Below, one piece after another: positions 45,803 through 55,202 of a stretch of DNA of 64,000 bases (position 1 is its first letter; each line of letters opens with the position of its first letter). Source of the DNA: Salinispora cortesiana (GTDB taxonomy: Bacteria > Actinomycetota > Actinomycetes > Mycobacteriales > Micromonosporaceae); contig NZ_AXVR01000011.1 in assembly GCF_000484695.1 (NCBI RefSeq), forward strand, positions 1 through 64,000, in the 5' to 3' direction. The translations under genes and the position numbers were made by a program. Under the pieces are notes generated by a model. It saw nothing but the letters and a program-made list of their open reading frames with translations. It did not search any database and was not told the origin of the DNA.

Positions 45803-47347
45803 GTGTCCGGCAATCCTCGCCCTCGTAGCGTGACCGGAATCCGGCTCGGTAGCCTCGCCGCTCGGCTCGCCGCCGAGTCCCGCGCGGACGCCGTTGACCT
45901 CCGGTCCCCGCCAGCGGAACCGACGGTCACCGGGGTGACGCACGCCAGCCAGGAGGTCCGCCCCGGCGACCTGTACGCGGCCCTGCCGGGTGCCCGGCGG
46001 CATGGTGCCGAATTCGTTCCGGCCGCGGCCCAGGCTGGTGCGGTGGCTGTGCTCACCGACCCGGATGGCGCGGCCGCGACCGCGGAAGCCGGTCTGCCCA
46101 TGCTGGTGGTGCCAGACCCGCGGGCCGTGCTGGGGGACCTGGCCAGTGTGGTGTACGGCGACCCGACCGCCGGGTTGACGGTGATCGGGGTGACCGGAAC
46201 CGCGGGCAAGACCTCCACGGCGTACCTGGTCGAGTCAGGGCTGCGGGCGGCCGGGCACACCACCGGTCTGATCGGCACGGTGGAGACCCGCCTCGGCGAT
46301 CTGGCGATCGACAGTGTCCGGACCACGCCCGAGGCGACCGACCTGCACGCCATGCTCGCCGCTGCCCGAGAGCGCGGCGTCACCGCCGTGGTCATGGAGG
46401 TGTCCAGCCACGCCCTGGCCATGGGGCGGGTCGGCGGCGTCCGGTTCACCGTCGGCGGCTACACCAACTTCGGCTCCGACCACCTCGATTTCCACGCCGA
46501 CTCCGCGGACTACTTCGCCGCCAAGGCGAAGCTCTTCGACGGCCGTTGCGAGGTGGAGGTGCTCAACCACGACGACCCGGCGCTGATTCCGCTGCGTCGA
46601 CCCGCCACCGTGACCTACTCCGCGGCCGGCGACCGCTCCGCCACCTGGTGGGCCGACGAGGTCGGTGGCGAGGGGTACGCGCAGCGCTTCACCCTGCACG
46701 GCCCGGACGGGCTGATCCTGCCCGCCGGGGTGGCCCTGCCCGGACGGCACAACGTCGCCAACGCGCTGCTCGCCGTCGCCGTGCTGGTGGCGGCCGGGGT
46801 GGCGCCGCGGGCCGCTGTTGCTGGGGTGGCTGACTGCGGCGGCGTCCCCGGTCGGCTGGAGTTGGTGCCGTCCCCCGGCCCGGTGCGCGGCGTCGTCGAC
46901 TACGCGCACAAGACCGATGCGATCGTCGCCGCGCTGGCCGCCCTGCGGGAGTTCAGCACCGGCCGGCTGATCTGCCTACTCGGCGCCGGCGGCGACCGGG
47001 ACCGGGGCAAGCGGCCCCTGATGGGCGTCGCCGCCGCCCAGGGAGCAGATGTGGTGCTGGTGACCGACGACAACCCGCGGACCGAGGATCCCGCCGAGAT
47101 CCGGGCCGAGGTGCTCGCCGGCGTGCGTCGGGCCGACACCGAGGTGCAGGTCCTGGAGGTGCCCGGTCGGCGTGCGGCGATCGCGGCGGCGGTCGAGCTC
47201 GCTGCGCCGGGGGACGTGGTGGCGCTGTTGGGCAAGGGGCACGAGCAGGGGCAGGAGGTTGGCGGGCAGATGCATCCCTTCGACGACCGCACTGAGCTGG
47301 CCGCCGCGCTGCGGGCCCGCTTCGGCGACCAGGTGGGGCAGCCGTGA
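45803..47347 (+). CDS. murE: UDP-MurNAc-L-Ala-D-Glu:meso-diaminopimelate ligase
   Basis: A 514-aa Mur ligase adding the third stem residue. The P-loop is VIGVTGTAGKTSTAYLVESG, and the carbamylated-lysine region appears as YFAAKAKLFDG. DDNPRTEDP contains the DNPR motif, which marks specificity for meso-diaminopimelate. ALLGKGHEQGQ is the C-terminal signature. GTG 45803 with GGGTAGGG upstream gives the usual N-terminus; an ORF extending into ftsI is not needed. The stop overlaps murF by 4 bp. Confidence 0.95.
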   Translation: MSGNPRPRSVTGIRLGSLAARLAAESRADAVDLRSPPAEPTVTGVTHASQEVRPGDLYAALPGARRHGAEFVPAAAQAGAVAVLTDPDGAAATAEAGLPMLVVPDPRAVLGDLASVVYGDPTAGLTVIGVTGTAGKTSTAYLVESGLRAAGHTTGLIGTVETRLGDLAIDSVRTTPEATDLHAMLAAARERGVTAVVMEVSSHALAMGRVGGVRFTVGGYTNFGSDHLDFHADSADYFAAKAKLFDGRCEVEVLNHDDPALIPLRRPATVTYSAAGDRSATWWADEVGGEGYAQRFTLHGPDGLILPAGVALPGRHNVANALLAVAVLVAAGVAPRAAVAGVADCGGVPGRLELVPSPGPVRGVVDYAHKTDAIVAALAALREFSTGRLICLLGAGGDRDRGKRPLMGVAAAQGADVVLVTDDNPRTEDPAEIRAEVLAGVRRADTEVQVLEVPGRRAAIAAAVELAAPGDVVALLGKGHEQGQEVGGQMHPFDDRTELAAALRARFGDQVGQP

Positions 47348-48759
47348 TCCGGCTGAGCCTGGCCGAGGTGGCGGCAGCGGTCGACGGCCGGTTGGCCGCC
47401 GCTGACCCGAGCGTCGCGGTCACCGGCTCGGTCGAGTTCGACTCCCGCAAGGTCGGCCCGGGCGGGCTCTTCGTCGCCTTCCCCGGGGAACGGGTGGATG
47501 GGCACGATTACGCCGAAGGGGCGATCCGGGCGGGTGCGGTGGCGGTGCTCGGCACCCGGGTGCTGCCCGGCGTGCCGATGGTGCTGGTAGCCGATGCCCA
47601 GCTGGCGCTGGGGCGACTGGCCCGCGCGGTGGTGGACCGGTTGCCCGAGCTGACCGTCGTCGGTCTCACCGGCTCCTCGGGCAAGACCAGCACCAAGGAT
47701 CTGATCGCTGCCCTCACCGCTCGACTCGGGCCGACGGTCGCCCCGCCCGGCTCGTTCAACAACGAGCTGGGGCATCCCTATACGGCGCTCCAGGCCGACC
47801 CGGGCACCCGTTACCTCGTGCTGGAGAAGGGGGCCCGCGGGGTGGGGCACGTCAGCTACCTCTGCGAGGTGGTACCGCCGCAGATCTCCGTGGTGCTCAA
47901 CGTGGGGGTGGCCCACATCGGTGAGTTCGGTTCCCGAGAGACCATCGCCCTGGCGAAGGGGGAACTGGTGGCGGCGCTGCCGGCGGAGGGGCTGGCCGTG
48001 CTCAACGCCGACGATGACCTCGTCGCCGCGATGGCGACGCGAACCCGGGCGCGGGTGGTCCGCTTCGGCGAGGCGGCCGATGCGGACGTACGCGCCGTTG
48101 ACGTGCTGCTCGACGAGCGGGGCCGGCCGTCGTTCACGCTGGTGACACCGGAGGGGCGCGCGCCGGTGCGGCTCGGGCTGACCGGCCGGCACCAGGTGTC
48201 CAACTCGCTCGCCGCCGCCGCGGTGGCCCGGGAACTGGGAATGCCGGTGACCGAGCTGGCGACCGCCCTGGGTGAGCTCGGGCTGGTCTCGAGTCGTCGG
48301 ATGGACGTCTTCGAGCGGGTGGACGGGGTCACCGTCATCGACGACTCGTACAACGCCAACCCCGCCTCGATGGCCGCCGCCCTGCGGGCGCTGGCCGGGT
48401 TCCGACAGCGGCGCACCATCGCGGTGCTCGGCTACATGGCCGAACTGGGGCCGTACGAGCAGGACGGGCATGTCGAGGTCGGTCGACTCGCCGCCGACCT
48501 CGGGGTGGACCGCCTGCTCGTGGTGGGCGAGGCGGCGGCCCCAATCCATCAGGGCGCAACATCGGTACGTGACTGGGAAGGAGAATCGGTGCAGCTCACC
48601 GATCAGGCGGGCGCCGTCGAGGTGCTGCGGGGAGACCTGCGGCCCGGTGACGTCGTCCTGGTGAAGGGCTCGCGGTACCGCACCTGGGAGGTGGCGGACG
48701 CGCTGCGCGCCGACGCCGTGACCGATCGGGGCGCGGGAGCGGACGGTGGCCTGGCATGA
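47344..48759 (+). CDS. murF: UDP-MurNAc-tripeptide:D-Ala-D-Ala ligase
   Basis: A 471-aa Mur ligase completing the pentapeptide. The N-terminal [23 protein letters not shown], the P-loop [17 protein letters not shown] and [20 protein letters not shown] are MurF signatures. Length is normal, so no MurD domain is fused to it. It overlaps murE and mraY by 4 bp on each side. Confidence 0.95.
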   Translation: MIRLSLAEVAAAVDGRLAAADPSVAVTGSVEFDSRKVGPGGLFVAFPGERVDGHDYAEGAIRAGAVAVLGTRVLPGVPMVLVADAQLALGRLARAVVDRLPELTVVGLTGSSGKTSTKDLIAALTARLGPTVAPPGSFNNELGHPYTALQADPGTRYLVLEKGARGVGHVSYLCEVVPPQISVVLNVGVAHIGEFGSRETIALAKGELVAALPAEGLAVLNADDDLVAAMATRTRARVVRFGEAADADVRAVDVLLDERGRPSFTLVTPEGRAPVRLGLTGRHQVSNSLAAAAVARELGMPVTELATALGELGLVSSRRMDVFERVDGVTVIDDSYNANPASMAAALRALAGFRQRRTIAVLGYMAELGPYEQDGHVEVGRLAADLGVDRLLVVGEAAAPIHQGATSVRDWEGESVQLTDQAGAVEVLRGDLRPGDVVLVKGSRYRTWEVADALRADAVTDRGAGADGGLA

Positions 48760-49880
48760 GGGCAGTCATCGTCGCGGTCGGGGTGGCCTTCCTGGTCTCG
48801 CTGTTCTGCACCCCGATTGCGATCAAGGTCTTCACCCGGTTGAAGGCCGGCCAGCCCATTCGGGCCGAGGGGCCGGTGATGCACCAGGGCAAGAAGGGCA
48901 CGCCGACGATGGGCGGGGTGGTCTTCATCCTGGCCACCGTCATCGCGTACGTCGCCGGTCACTTGGCCCTGACCACGCTGCCGGACGCGCAGATCGCTCA
49001 GGTCGAACCGACCATCACGGCGCTGGTGCTGCTGGGGCTGATGGTGTTCTCCGGCGCGGTGGGTTTCATTGACGACTTCCTGAAGGTCCGCAAGCGGCAC
49101 AGTGGCGGCCTCAACAAGCGCGGCAAGCTGCTCGGTCAGATCCTGGTCGGGGCGGTGTTCGGGGTGATCGCGCTCTACTTCCCGAGCACCATGACCGACT
49201 CTCAGGGCACGTTGACCAACACCGAGACGGTCGGCAGCACGACGTTGAGCTTCATCCGGGACATCCCCGCGCTGGAGCTCACCAAGGTCGGCGCGGTCAT
49301 TCTCTTCATCTTCGTGGTGATGGCAGCCACCAACGGCGTCAACCTCACCGACGGTCTGGACGGTCTGGCCACCGGCGCCTCGGTGATGGTGCTCGCGGCG
49401 TACGCGTTGATCGCCTTCTGGCAGTACCGGCACTGGTGCGCCGACCCGAACTACACCCAGGAGTACTGCTACGCGGTTCGGGACCCGCTGGAGATCGCGT
49501 TGATCGCTGGCGCGGCAGCCGGCGCCTGCGTCGGGTTCCTCTGGTGGAACACCTCGCCGGCCCGGATCTTCATGGGCGACACCGGGGCGCTGGGCCTGGG
49601 TGGTCTGATCGCCGGAATGGCGATGTCGACCCGGACGATCCTGCTGCTGCCGATCATCGGCGGGCTCTTCGTCATCATCACGATGTCCGTGGTGATTCAG
49701 ATCATCTCCTTCCGGACCATCGGCAAGCGGGTCTTCCGGATGTCACCGTTGCAGCACCACTTCGAGCTCGCCGGCTGGAGCGAGGTCAACATCGTGGTGC
49801 GGTTCTGGATCATCGCCGGCATCGGGGTGGCGATCGCCCTGGGCCTGTTCTACAGCGAGTTCCTCGCCCGCGTCGGTTGA
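48756..49880 (+). CDS. mraY: Phospho-MurNAc-pentapeptide transferase
   Basis: A 374-aa, ten-helix membrane enzyme that makes lipid I from UDP-MurNAc-pentapeptide and undecaprenyl phosphate. Key motifs are [30 protein letters not shown] with the paired aspartates, [16 protein letters not shown], and [16 protein letters not shown]. The final [10 protein letters not shown] is complete. In most actinobacterial clusters murD follows; here ftsW follows after 74 bp. Confidence 0.97.
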   Translation: MRAVIVAVGVAFLVSLFCTPIAIKVFTRLKAGQPIRAEGPVMHQGKKGTPTMGGVVFILATVIAYVAGHLALTTLPDAQIAQVEPTITALVLLGLMVFSGAVGFIDDFLKVRKRHSGGLNKRGKLLGQILVGAVFGVIALYFPSTMTDSQGTLTNTETVGSTTLSFIRDIPALELTKVGAVILFIFVVMAATNGVNLTDGLDGLATGASVMVLAAYALIAFWQYRHWCADPNYTQEYCYAVRDPLEIALIAGAAAGACVGFLWWNTSPARIFMGDTGALGLGGLIAGMAMSTRTILLLPIIGGLFVIITMSVVIQIISFRTIGKRVFRMSPLQHHFELAGWSEVNIVVRFWIIAGIGVAIALGLFYSEFLARVG

Positions 49881-49928
49881 CCGGACCGAATTTCTCGACA
49901 CGCCGAGGAGACGGTTGCGGGGACCACC

Positions 49929-49964
49929 CCTCCTCCACCCGCGATGATGGGCGGGTGGGGGAGG
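49929..49964 (+). promoter_or_regulatory. Strong hairpin over the ftsW start codon
   Basis: Bases 49929-49942 pair with 49951-49964, giving 14 bp with a single T-G wobble around an 8-nt loop. The 3' arm contains the proposed ftsW GTG (49955-49957). The structure would hide the start site in the mRNA, or could act as a partial terminator after mraY. It sits exactly where murD is missing. Confidence 0.55.
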
Positions 49965-51514
49965 GACCAGATATCGAGGACAGCCCGGGGGCGGAGCGGC
50001 GTCGGCCGTCGGGGGGTACGCGTACCGCCGAGGTTCCTCGGGTGGCGCGGCCACCCGAGGAACCTCCTGACGCTCCGCCCCTGCGCGGACTGAGCGGTGC
50101 CGGCGGGTTGGCGGCGCTGCGTGGCCTGCTGGACCGGCCGCTGGCCTCCTACTACCTCCTGCTGTTCAGCGCCGGCCTGCTGCTGCTGATCGGTCTCACC
50201 ATGGTCTTCTCGGCGACCAGCGTGGAGGACTTTGCCAAACGCGGCGATGCCACCGCGTCCCTGACCGAGCAGGCCATCTTTGCGGTGTTCGGCATCGTGG
50301 CCTTCTGGGCGTGCCAGCGGTTGCCGGTCCGCACCTTCCAGGCGGTCGCCTGGCCGGCGCTCTGGGGCACGGTGGGGTTGCTGCTGCTCCTGAATCTGTT
50401 GCTCGCGCTCCGCTCGCTGGCCGGCGTCAAACAGGTCGGCCCGTTCTCCGTACAACTAAACTGGCTGTACGTCGGGCCGTTCCAGCTTCAGCCCTCCGAG
50501 CTGGCGAAGTTCGCCCTCGTTCTGTGGGGTGCGGACGTGCTCGCCCGAAAGGGCGCCAGGCTCGGCTGGTGGCGGGAGTTGGCCACGCCGTTCTTCCCGG
50601 TGCTGGGGCTGCTGTTCGTGCTGGTCGGCTACAACGACCTGGGCACGCTGCTTTGTCTGCTGGCCCTGGTCGTCGGGCTGCTCTGGGCGGCCGGGGTGCG
50701 GATGCGGGTCTTCGCGGTGCTGAGCGCGATCGGCCTGTTCGGTGTCGGTCTGCTGGTGGCGGTCGCTTCATTCGGCGCTGGGTCGAGCAAGGCGGGCCAG
50801 GAGGACGAGGGTAATTTTCGGCTGGACCGGCTGACGAACTTCTTTGACCCGCCGCCGCTCGATACCTGCAAGCTGCACGAGTGCTACCAGATGCTGCAAG
50901 CGCGCTACGCGATCGAGAACGGGGGTTGGTTCGGCACCGGGTTGGGCAAAAGCTCCCTGAAGTGGGGCTCGCTTCCCGCCGCGGAGAATGACTTCATCTT
51001 CGTGATCATCGCTGAGGAGCTGGGTGCTGTCGGGTGCGGTGTGGTCGTGGCGCTCTTCGCGGTGCTCGCGTACACCGGGCTGCGGATCGCCCGCCGAGTG
51101 ACCGGCCGGTTCCGGCAGCTCGCCGCCGCCGCGGCGACCGCCTGGCTGATCGGCCAGGCCGTGATCAACATAGGTGGCGTGATCGGGTTGCTGCCGCTGA
51201 CCGGTGTGCCGCTGCCGTTCATCTCCGATGGCGGGAGCGCCCTGATCGTCACGCTCGCCGCGGTCGGCATGCTCGCCTCGTTCGCCCGAGCCGAACCTGA
51301 TGCGGCGAGAGCCCTGCATGCCCGTCCGCCGGCCCGATGGGTCCGACTAGTCTGGGCCCCATTGCCGCCGCTTCCCGGCCGGCGTCGCCCGGGTGCCCCA
51401 CCTGCGCCCCGGGCCCGGGCGCCCCGGGGGCGGCATGGAGACGACCAGGCCGCACCGCGTGCGGTTCGGGCGAATCGGGCCCGGCGTGGGTCGGCGGAGG
51501 AGAGGAGACGGTGA
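49955..51514 (+). CDS. ftsW: Septal peptidoglycan polymerase FtsW (SEDS family)
   Basis: A 519-aa, ten-helix SEDS glycosyltransferase that polymerises lipid II at the septum with FtsI. A cytosolic tail of about 60 residues precedes helix one (YYLLLFSAGLLLLIGLTMVF). LQPSELAKFALVLW carries conserved SEDS residues. LPAAENDFIFVIIAEELG and GVPLPFISDGGSALIVTL follow. The C-terminal 60 residues are basic and proline-rich. GTG 49955 is the best-placed start, although it lies in a hairpin and lacks a clear ribosome binding site. Confidence 0.92.
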   Translation: MGEGPDIEDSPGAERRRPSGGTRTAEVPRVARPPEEPPDAPPLRGLSGAGGLAALRGLLDRPLASYYLLLFSAGLLLLIGLTMVFSATSVEDFAKRGDATASLTEQAIFAVFGIVAFWACQRLPVRTFQAVAWPALWGTVGLLLLLNLLLALRSLAGVKQVGPFSVQLNWLYVGPFQLQPSELAKFALVLWGADVLARKGARLGWWRELATPFFPVLGLLFVLVGYNDLGTLLCLLALVVGLLWAAGVRMRVFAVLSAIGLFGVGLLVAVASFGAGSSKAGQEDEGNFRLDRLTNFFDPPPLDTCKLHECYQMLQARYAIENGGWFGTGLGKSSLKWGSLPAAENDFIFVIIAEELGAVGCGVVVALFAVLAYTGLRIARRVTGRFRQLAAAAATAWLIGQAVINIGGVIGLLPLTGVPLPFISDGGSALIVTLAAVGMLASFARAEPDAARALHARPPARWVRLVWAPLPPLPGRRRPGAPPAPRARAPRGRHGDDQAAPRAVRANRARRGSAEERRR

Positions 51515-52620
51515 TGGGTCCGCTGCGTTCGGTGGTGCTTGCGGGAGGTGGCACCGGGGGGCACATCTACCCGCTGCTCGCCTTCGCCGACTGCCTGCGC
51601 CGACACGACTCCGGCATCCGGATCACCTGTCTGGGCACCCCCAAGGGGCTGGAGAACGAGCTGATCCCGCCCGCCGGGTACGACCTGCGTCAGATCCCCG
51701 CGTACCAGCTCCCCCGCTCGGTCAACCTGGACCTGGTGAAGACCCCGGGCCGGATGTGGACCGCGGCCCGGGCGGCCGGCAAGGTCATCAACGAGGTGCA
51801 GGCCGATGCGGTGGTGGGGTTCGGCGGATACGTCTCGGTTCCGGCGTACCTCGCTGCCTGGCGACGTGAGCTGCCGATCGTCATCCACGAGGTCAATGTG
51901 CCGCCGGGGGTGGCCAACCGGCTGGGCATGAAGTTCACCAAGCACGTCGCGGTGGGCTTCCCGCACCAACCGGCGCAGGCCGAGTCGCTGCGCGGTGCCC
52001 GGGTGGTGGGGGTGCCGCTGCGCCGGGGCATCGCCGGTCTGGACCGGGCTGCCATGCGCACCGCCGCCCGCGCCCACTTCGGTCTCCGTCCAGACCTGCC
52101 GGTGCTCTTCGTCGCCGGCGGATCACAGGGCGCCCGCTCGATCAACCTGGCGGTCACCGGGGCGGCCAAGGAACTGGCCCGGAACGGAGTGCAGGTGCTG
52201 CACGTGGTCGGTGCACGCAATGAGGCGGTGTCGGTGCCGACCGACCTGCCCGCACCGTACGTGACGGTGCCGTACCTGTCGCAGATGGAGCTGGGGTACG
52301 CCGCGGCCGACCTGATGCTCGGCCGGGGCGGGGCGATGACCTGCGCAGAGGTGGCGGCGGTCGGGCTGCCGACGATCTACGTGCCGTACCCGCACAGCAA
52401 CCAGGAGCAGCGACGAAACGCGTTGCCGGTGGTGGAGGCCGGGGGCGGACTACTCGTTGACGACGCCGAGCTGACACCGGCCTGGGTGGAGAACACGGTG
52501 ATCCCGTTGATCCGTGACCCGAATCGGCTGGCCATGATGGGGGCTGCCGCAGCCGCGTACGGGCATCGCGACGGCGACGAAGCACTACTCAACTTTGTCT
52601 ATGAGGCGGTGGTCCGGTGA
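51514..52620 (+). CDS. murG: UDP-GlcNAc:lipid I GlcNAc transferase
   Basis: A 368-aa GT-B glycosyltransferase that converts lipid I to lipid II on the inner membrane face. The first glycine loop is VLAGGGTGGHIYPLLA, the second GFGGYVSVPAYLAA. The UDP-GlcNAc site includes VAGGSQGARSINL and GRGGAMTCAEVAAVGLPTI, with the YPHSNQEQRRNA motif. ATG 51514 overlaps the ftsW stop by 1 bp (TGATG), after AGAGGAGACGG. GTG 51511 is also possible. Confidence 0.96.
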   Translation: MGPLRSVVLAGGGTGGHIYPLLAFADCLRRHDSGIRITCLGTPKGLENELIPPAGYDLRQIPAYQLPRSVNLDLVKTPGRMWTAARAAGKVINEVQADAVVGFGGYVSVPAYLAAWRRELPIVIHEVNVPPGVANRLGMKFTKHVAVGFPHQPAQAESLRGARVVGVPLRRGIAGLDRAAMRTAARAHFGLRPDLPVLFVAGGSQGARSINLAVTGAAKELARNGVQVLHVVGARNEAVSVPTDLPAPYVTVPYLSQMELGYAAADLMLGRGGAMTCAEVAAVGLPTIYVPYPHSNQEQRRNALPVVEAGGGLLVDDAELTPAWVENTVIPLIRDPNRLAMMGAAAAAYGHRDGDEALLNFVYEAVVR

Positions 52621-54161
52621 GCGGGACGAGTGCGGCGAGGTTCTCGCCGGCCGGTGGGCTGACCGCGGAGGATCTCGGCGCCATCCACCTGATCGGGGCG
52701 GGCGGGGTCGGGATGAGTGGCCTGGCCCGGCTCTTCCTCACCCGCGGGATCTCGGTCTCCGGCAGCGAGCTGCGCGAGTGGCCATCCCTGGCGGGCCTGC
52801 GGGCACTGGGTGGCACCATCCACATGAGTCACGAGGTGGCCAACCTCGACGGTGTGGACACCGTCGTCTACTCCTCGGCAATCCCCCCCGACCACCTGGA
52901 GCTGGTGGAGGCGCGCCGTCGTGGCCTGCGGGTGCTGCACCGTTCCGAGGCACTTGCGGCGGCGATGACCGGCCGGCGGACGGTCGCGGTGGCGGGCACC
53001 CACGGCAAGACCACCACCACCTCGATGGTGACCATGGTGCTCCAGCAGGCCGGGGTGGATCCGTCCTTCGTGATCGGCGGGGAGATATCTGAGGTCGGTT
53101 CCGGTGCACACCACGGCACGGGTGAGTACTTCGTGGTGGAGGCGGACGAGAGCGACCGCTCCTTTCTGATCTATCGGCCATTCGTGTCGATCATCACCAA
53201 CATTGAGGCCGACCACCTGAACACCTACGGTGACCTGGCCAATCTGGAAGCGGCCTTCGCTGACTTCGCCCGCCTCACCGACCCGGACGGTTTCATCATC
53301 ACCTGTGCTGACGACCCGGGGAGCCGGCGGCTGGCCGAGACGCTGCGGGCCGAGGGGCGGCGGGTGCACACGTATGGCACCGCGACCGACGCGGACCTAC
53401 GGCTGACCGAGATGGCCTCATCCACCCGGGGCATTCGCTATCTCGCCGAGATCGATGGCCGGTCGTTGGGCGAGTTCCGGCTGCCGGTGCCGGGGCGGCA
53501 CATGGGTCTCAACAGCGCCTCGGCGGTGCTTGCCGAATACCTATTGGACCTGCCGCTGGAGGCGGCGCAGGCCGCGCTGGCGGCCTTCCCCGGCGTGCGG
53601 CGGCGCTTCGAGCGTAAGGGCGTCGCGGACGATGTGCTGGTCTACGACGAGTACGCCTACCACCCGACACCTATTGCGCTGGCCCTGCGGACGCTGCGGG
53701 AGGTGGCCGGCGACGGAGGGCTGATCGTGGTGTTCCAGCCCTATCGGCTCTACCGCACCCGGGATCTGCAGGCGGAGATCGCCGAGGCCCTCGCCATCGC
53801 CGACGAGTTGGTGCTGCTGGAGGTCTTCGGCCCCGGGGAGTTGCGGGAGCCGGGGGAGGGGTCGGCGGCGTTGATCGAGGCGGTGCCGCTGCCGGCCGAC
53901 CGGAAGGTCTTCGTGGACTCCTGGGAGGCGGCCCCGGTCGAGGTGGCCCGCCGGGCCAAGCCGGGTGATGTCGTGGTGACGATGGGCGCGCCGCCCAGTT
54001 CGCTGCTGGGCGACCAACTGCTCGACGCGTTGTCGAAGCGGGCCGCGGCGAGCCCCACCGGCATCGTGCCCGGCGGTGACGTCGGGGGTGCGACGACGAT
54101 CGGGGGCACCGTCCCCGACATCCCGGGTGGCTCCACTCCAGATGTTTCCACCGCCGGATGA
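52617..54161 (+). CDS. murC: UDP-MurNAc:L-alanine ligase
   Basis: A 514-aa Mur ligase adding the first stem residue. The N-terminal Rossmann motif IHLIGAGGVGMSGLARL, the P-loop VAVAGTHGKTTTTSMVTMVL and VVEADESDRSFL are clear. The C-terminal domain has YDEYAYHPTPIALALRTLRE and VFQPYRLYRTRDL. A glycine- and proline-rich tail ends the protein. Streptomyces places murC elsewhere; here it is in the cluster. It overlaps murG and ftsQ by 4 bp. Confidence 0.95.
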   Translation: MSGTSAARFSPAGGLTAEDLGAIHLIGAGGVGMSGLARLFLTRGISVSGSELREWPSLAGLRALGGTIHMSHEVANLDGVDTVVYSSAIPPDHLELVEARRRGLRVLHRSEALAAAMTGRRTVAVAGTHGKTTTTSMVTMVLQQAGVDPSFVIGGEISEVGSGAHHGTGEYFVVEADESDRSFLIYRPFVSIITNIEADHLNTYGDLANLEAAFADFARLTDPDGFIITCADDPGSRRLAETLRAEGRRVHTYGTATDADLRLTEMASSTRGIRYLAEIDGRSLGEFRLPVPGRHMGLNSASAVLAEYLLDLPLEAAQAALAAFPGVRRRFERKGVADDVLVYDEYAYHPTPIALALRTLREVAGDGGLIVVFQPYRLYRTRDLQAEIAEALAIADELVLLEVFGPGELREPGEGSAALIEAVPLPADRKVFVDSWEAAPVEVARRAKPGDVVVTMGAPPSSLLGDQLLDALSKRAAASPTGIVPGGDVGGATTIGGTVPDIPGGSTPDVSTAG

Positions 54162-54976
54162 GTTCGGGGCCTACGCGTCGGCGTACCTCCGGGGTGGAGG
54201 GGGGTGTCGGCCGCCGGGGGCCGGTCCGCCGGTGGCAGCTGGTTCGGGCCGGCCGGGACGCGGTGCCCGCCTCAACCCGACGGTTCATGGCCCGGGCCCG
54301 GCGGCGCCGAATGCGCGCCGTTTTGCCCTGGGCGCTCACGGCTGGCGGGTTGGCGCTGGCGGGGTTGGTCGGCTGGATACTGGTCGGCACTGGCCTGTTC
54401 GGGGTGCGTGAGGTGCGGGTGGAGGGGGCCGAGTTGGTGACCCCGGTCGAGGTGCGTGATGTCGCGGGTGTGCCCGACGGCACGCCACTGGCCCGGGTGG
54501 ACCTTGCCGCCACCGCGGCGCGCATCGGGGCCCTGCCGGCGGTCGAGCGGGTTGACGTGACGCGGGACTGGCCGGATGCCCTCGTGGTTCGGCTGACCGA
54601 GCGGACCGGTGTGGCGGTGGTGCCGCAGGAGGACCGGTTTCTCGTGGTGGATGCTGCTGGGGTCGTCTTTCGCCGGCTGTCGGCGCCCCCCGACGGCTTA
54701 CCGGTGATCCGGCTGGCGGCACCGGGCCCGGCCGATCCGGAGACCCAGGCCGCTCTGGCGGTGCTCGCCGAGCTCACCCCGCAGCTGCGGGGTGAGCTCG
54801 TGAACATCACGGTGGAAGGGCTGGCCCGACTCACGCTTCACCTGCGCGATGAGCGGCGGGTGGTGTGGGGGGACGCGACCCGGGGGGCAGACAAGGCGCA
54901 GGTCGCCACCGCGTTGCTGAACGGGGCGGCGGCCACGATCGATGTCAGCGCTCCGGACGTGGTGACCGTTCGGTGA
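54158..54976 (+). CDS. ftsQ: FtsQ/DivIB divisome protein
   Basis: A 272-aa bitopic protein. An arginine-rich cytosolic tail (1-53) precedes one helix (about 54-77, LPWALTAGGLALAGLVGWIL). The POTRA domain starts GVREVRVEGAELVTPVEVRD. The beta domain contains VERVDVTRDWPDALVVRLTE and a C-terminal RRVVWGDATRGADKAQVATA. With FtsL it controls septal synthesis. The ATG overlaps the murC stop. Confidence 0.92.
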   Translation: MSSGPTRRRTSGVEGGVGRRGPVRRWQLVRAGRDAVPASTRRFMARARRRRMRAVLPWALTAGGLALAGLVGWILVGTGLFGVREVRVEGAELVTPVEVRDVAGVPDGTPLARVDLAATAARIGALPAVERVDVTRDWPDALVVRLTERTGVAVVPQEDRFLVVDAAGVVFRRLSAPPDGLPVIRLAAPGPADPETQAALAVLAELTPQLRGELVNITVEGLARLTLHLRDERRVVWGDATRGADKAQVATALLNGAAATIDVSAPDVVTVR

Positions 54977-55065
54977 TATGTGATCTGCCCGCCGGGGCGA
55001 CACGCCGCCGGGTTGCTTGGCACATCGGGCGGAGGCGCTTACGTTGCCCCGAAGAGGATCAGTGG

Positions 55066-55096
55066 TTGACATAAATGTAACCCTCTAGTAGAGGGT
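55066..55096 (+). promoter_or_regulatory. ftsZ promoter with a palindrome over the -10 region
   Basis: TTGACA (55066-55071) is a perfect -35 hexamer, and TAGAGG follows after 17 bp (55089-55094). ACCCTCTAGTAGAGGGT (55080-55096) is a perfect palindrome with 8-bp arms and one central base, centred beside that -10. A second, imperfect pair, TGTAACCCTC and GAGGGTTTACA, surrounds it. An operator for a dimeric regulator, or a conserved promoter element, is likely. The ftsZ start is about 105 bp downstream. Confidence 0.6.
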
Positions 55097-55202
55097 GAGG
55101 GTTTACACCCGAACCCTGGTGATGGCCGCGTCGTCAACCGTTGATCCTGGGCAAGCCGAGTGGCGCGGCCCATGCCAATCTCGAGGGGGAAAGGACCTTC
55201 AG

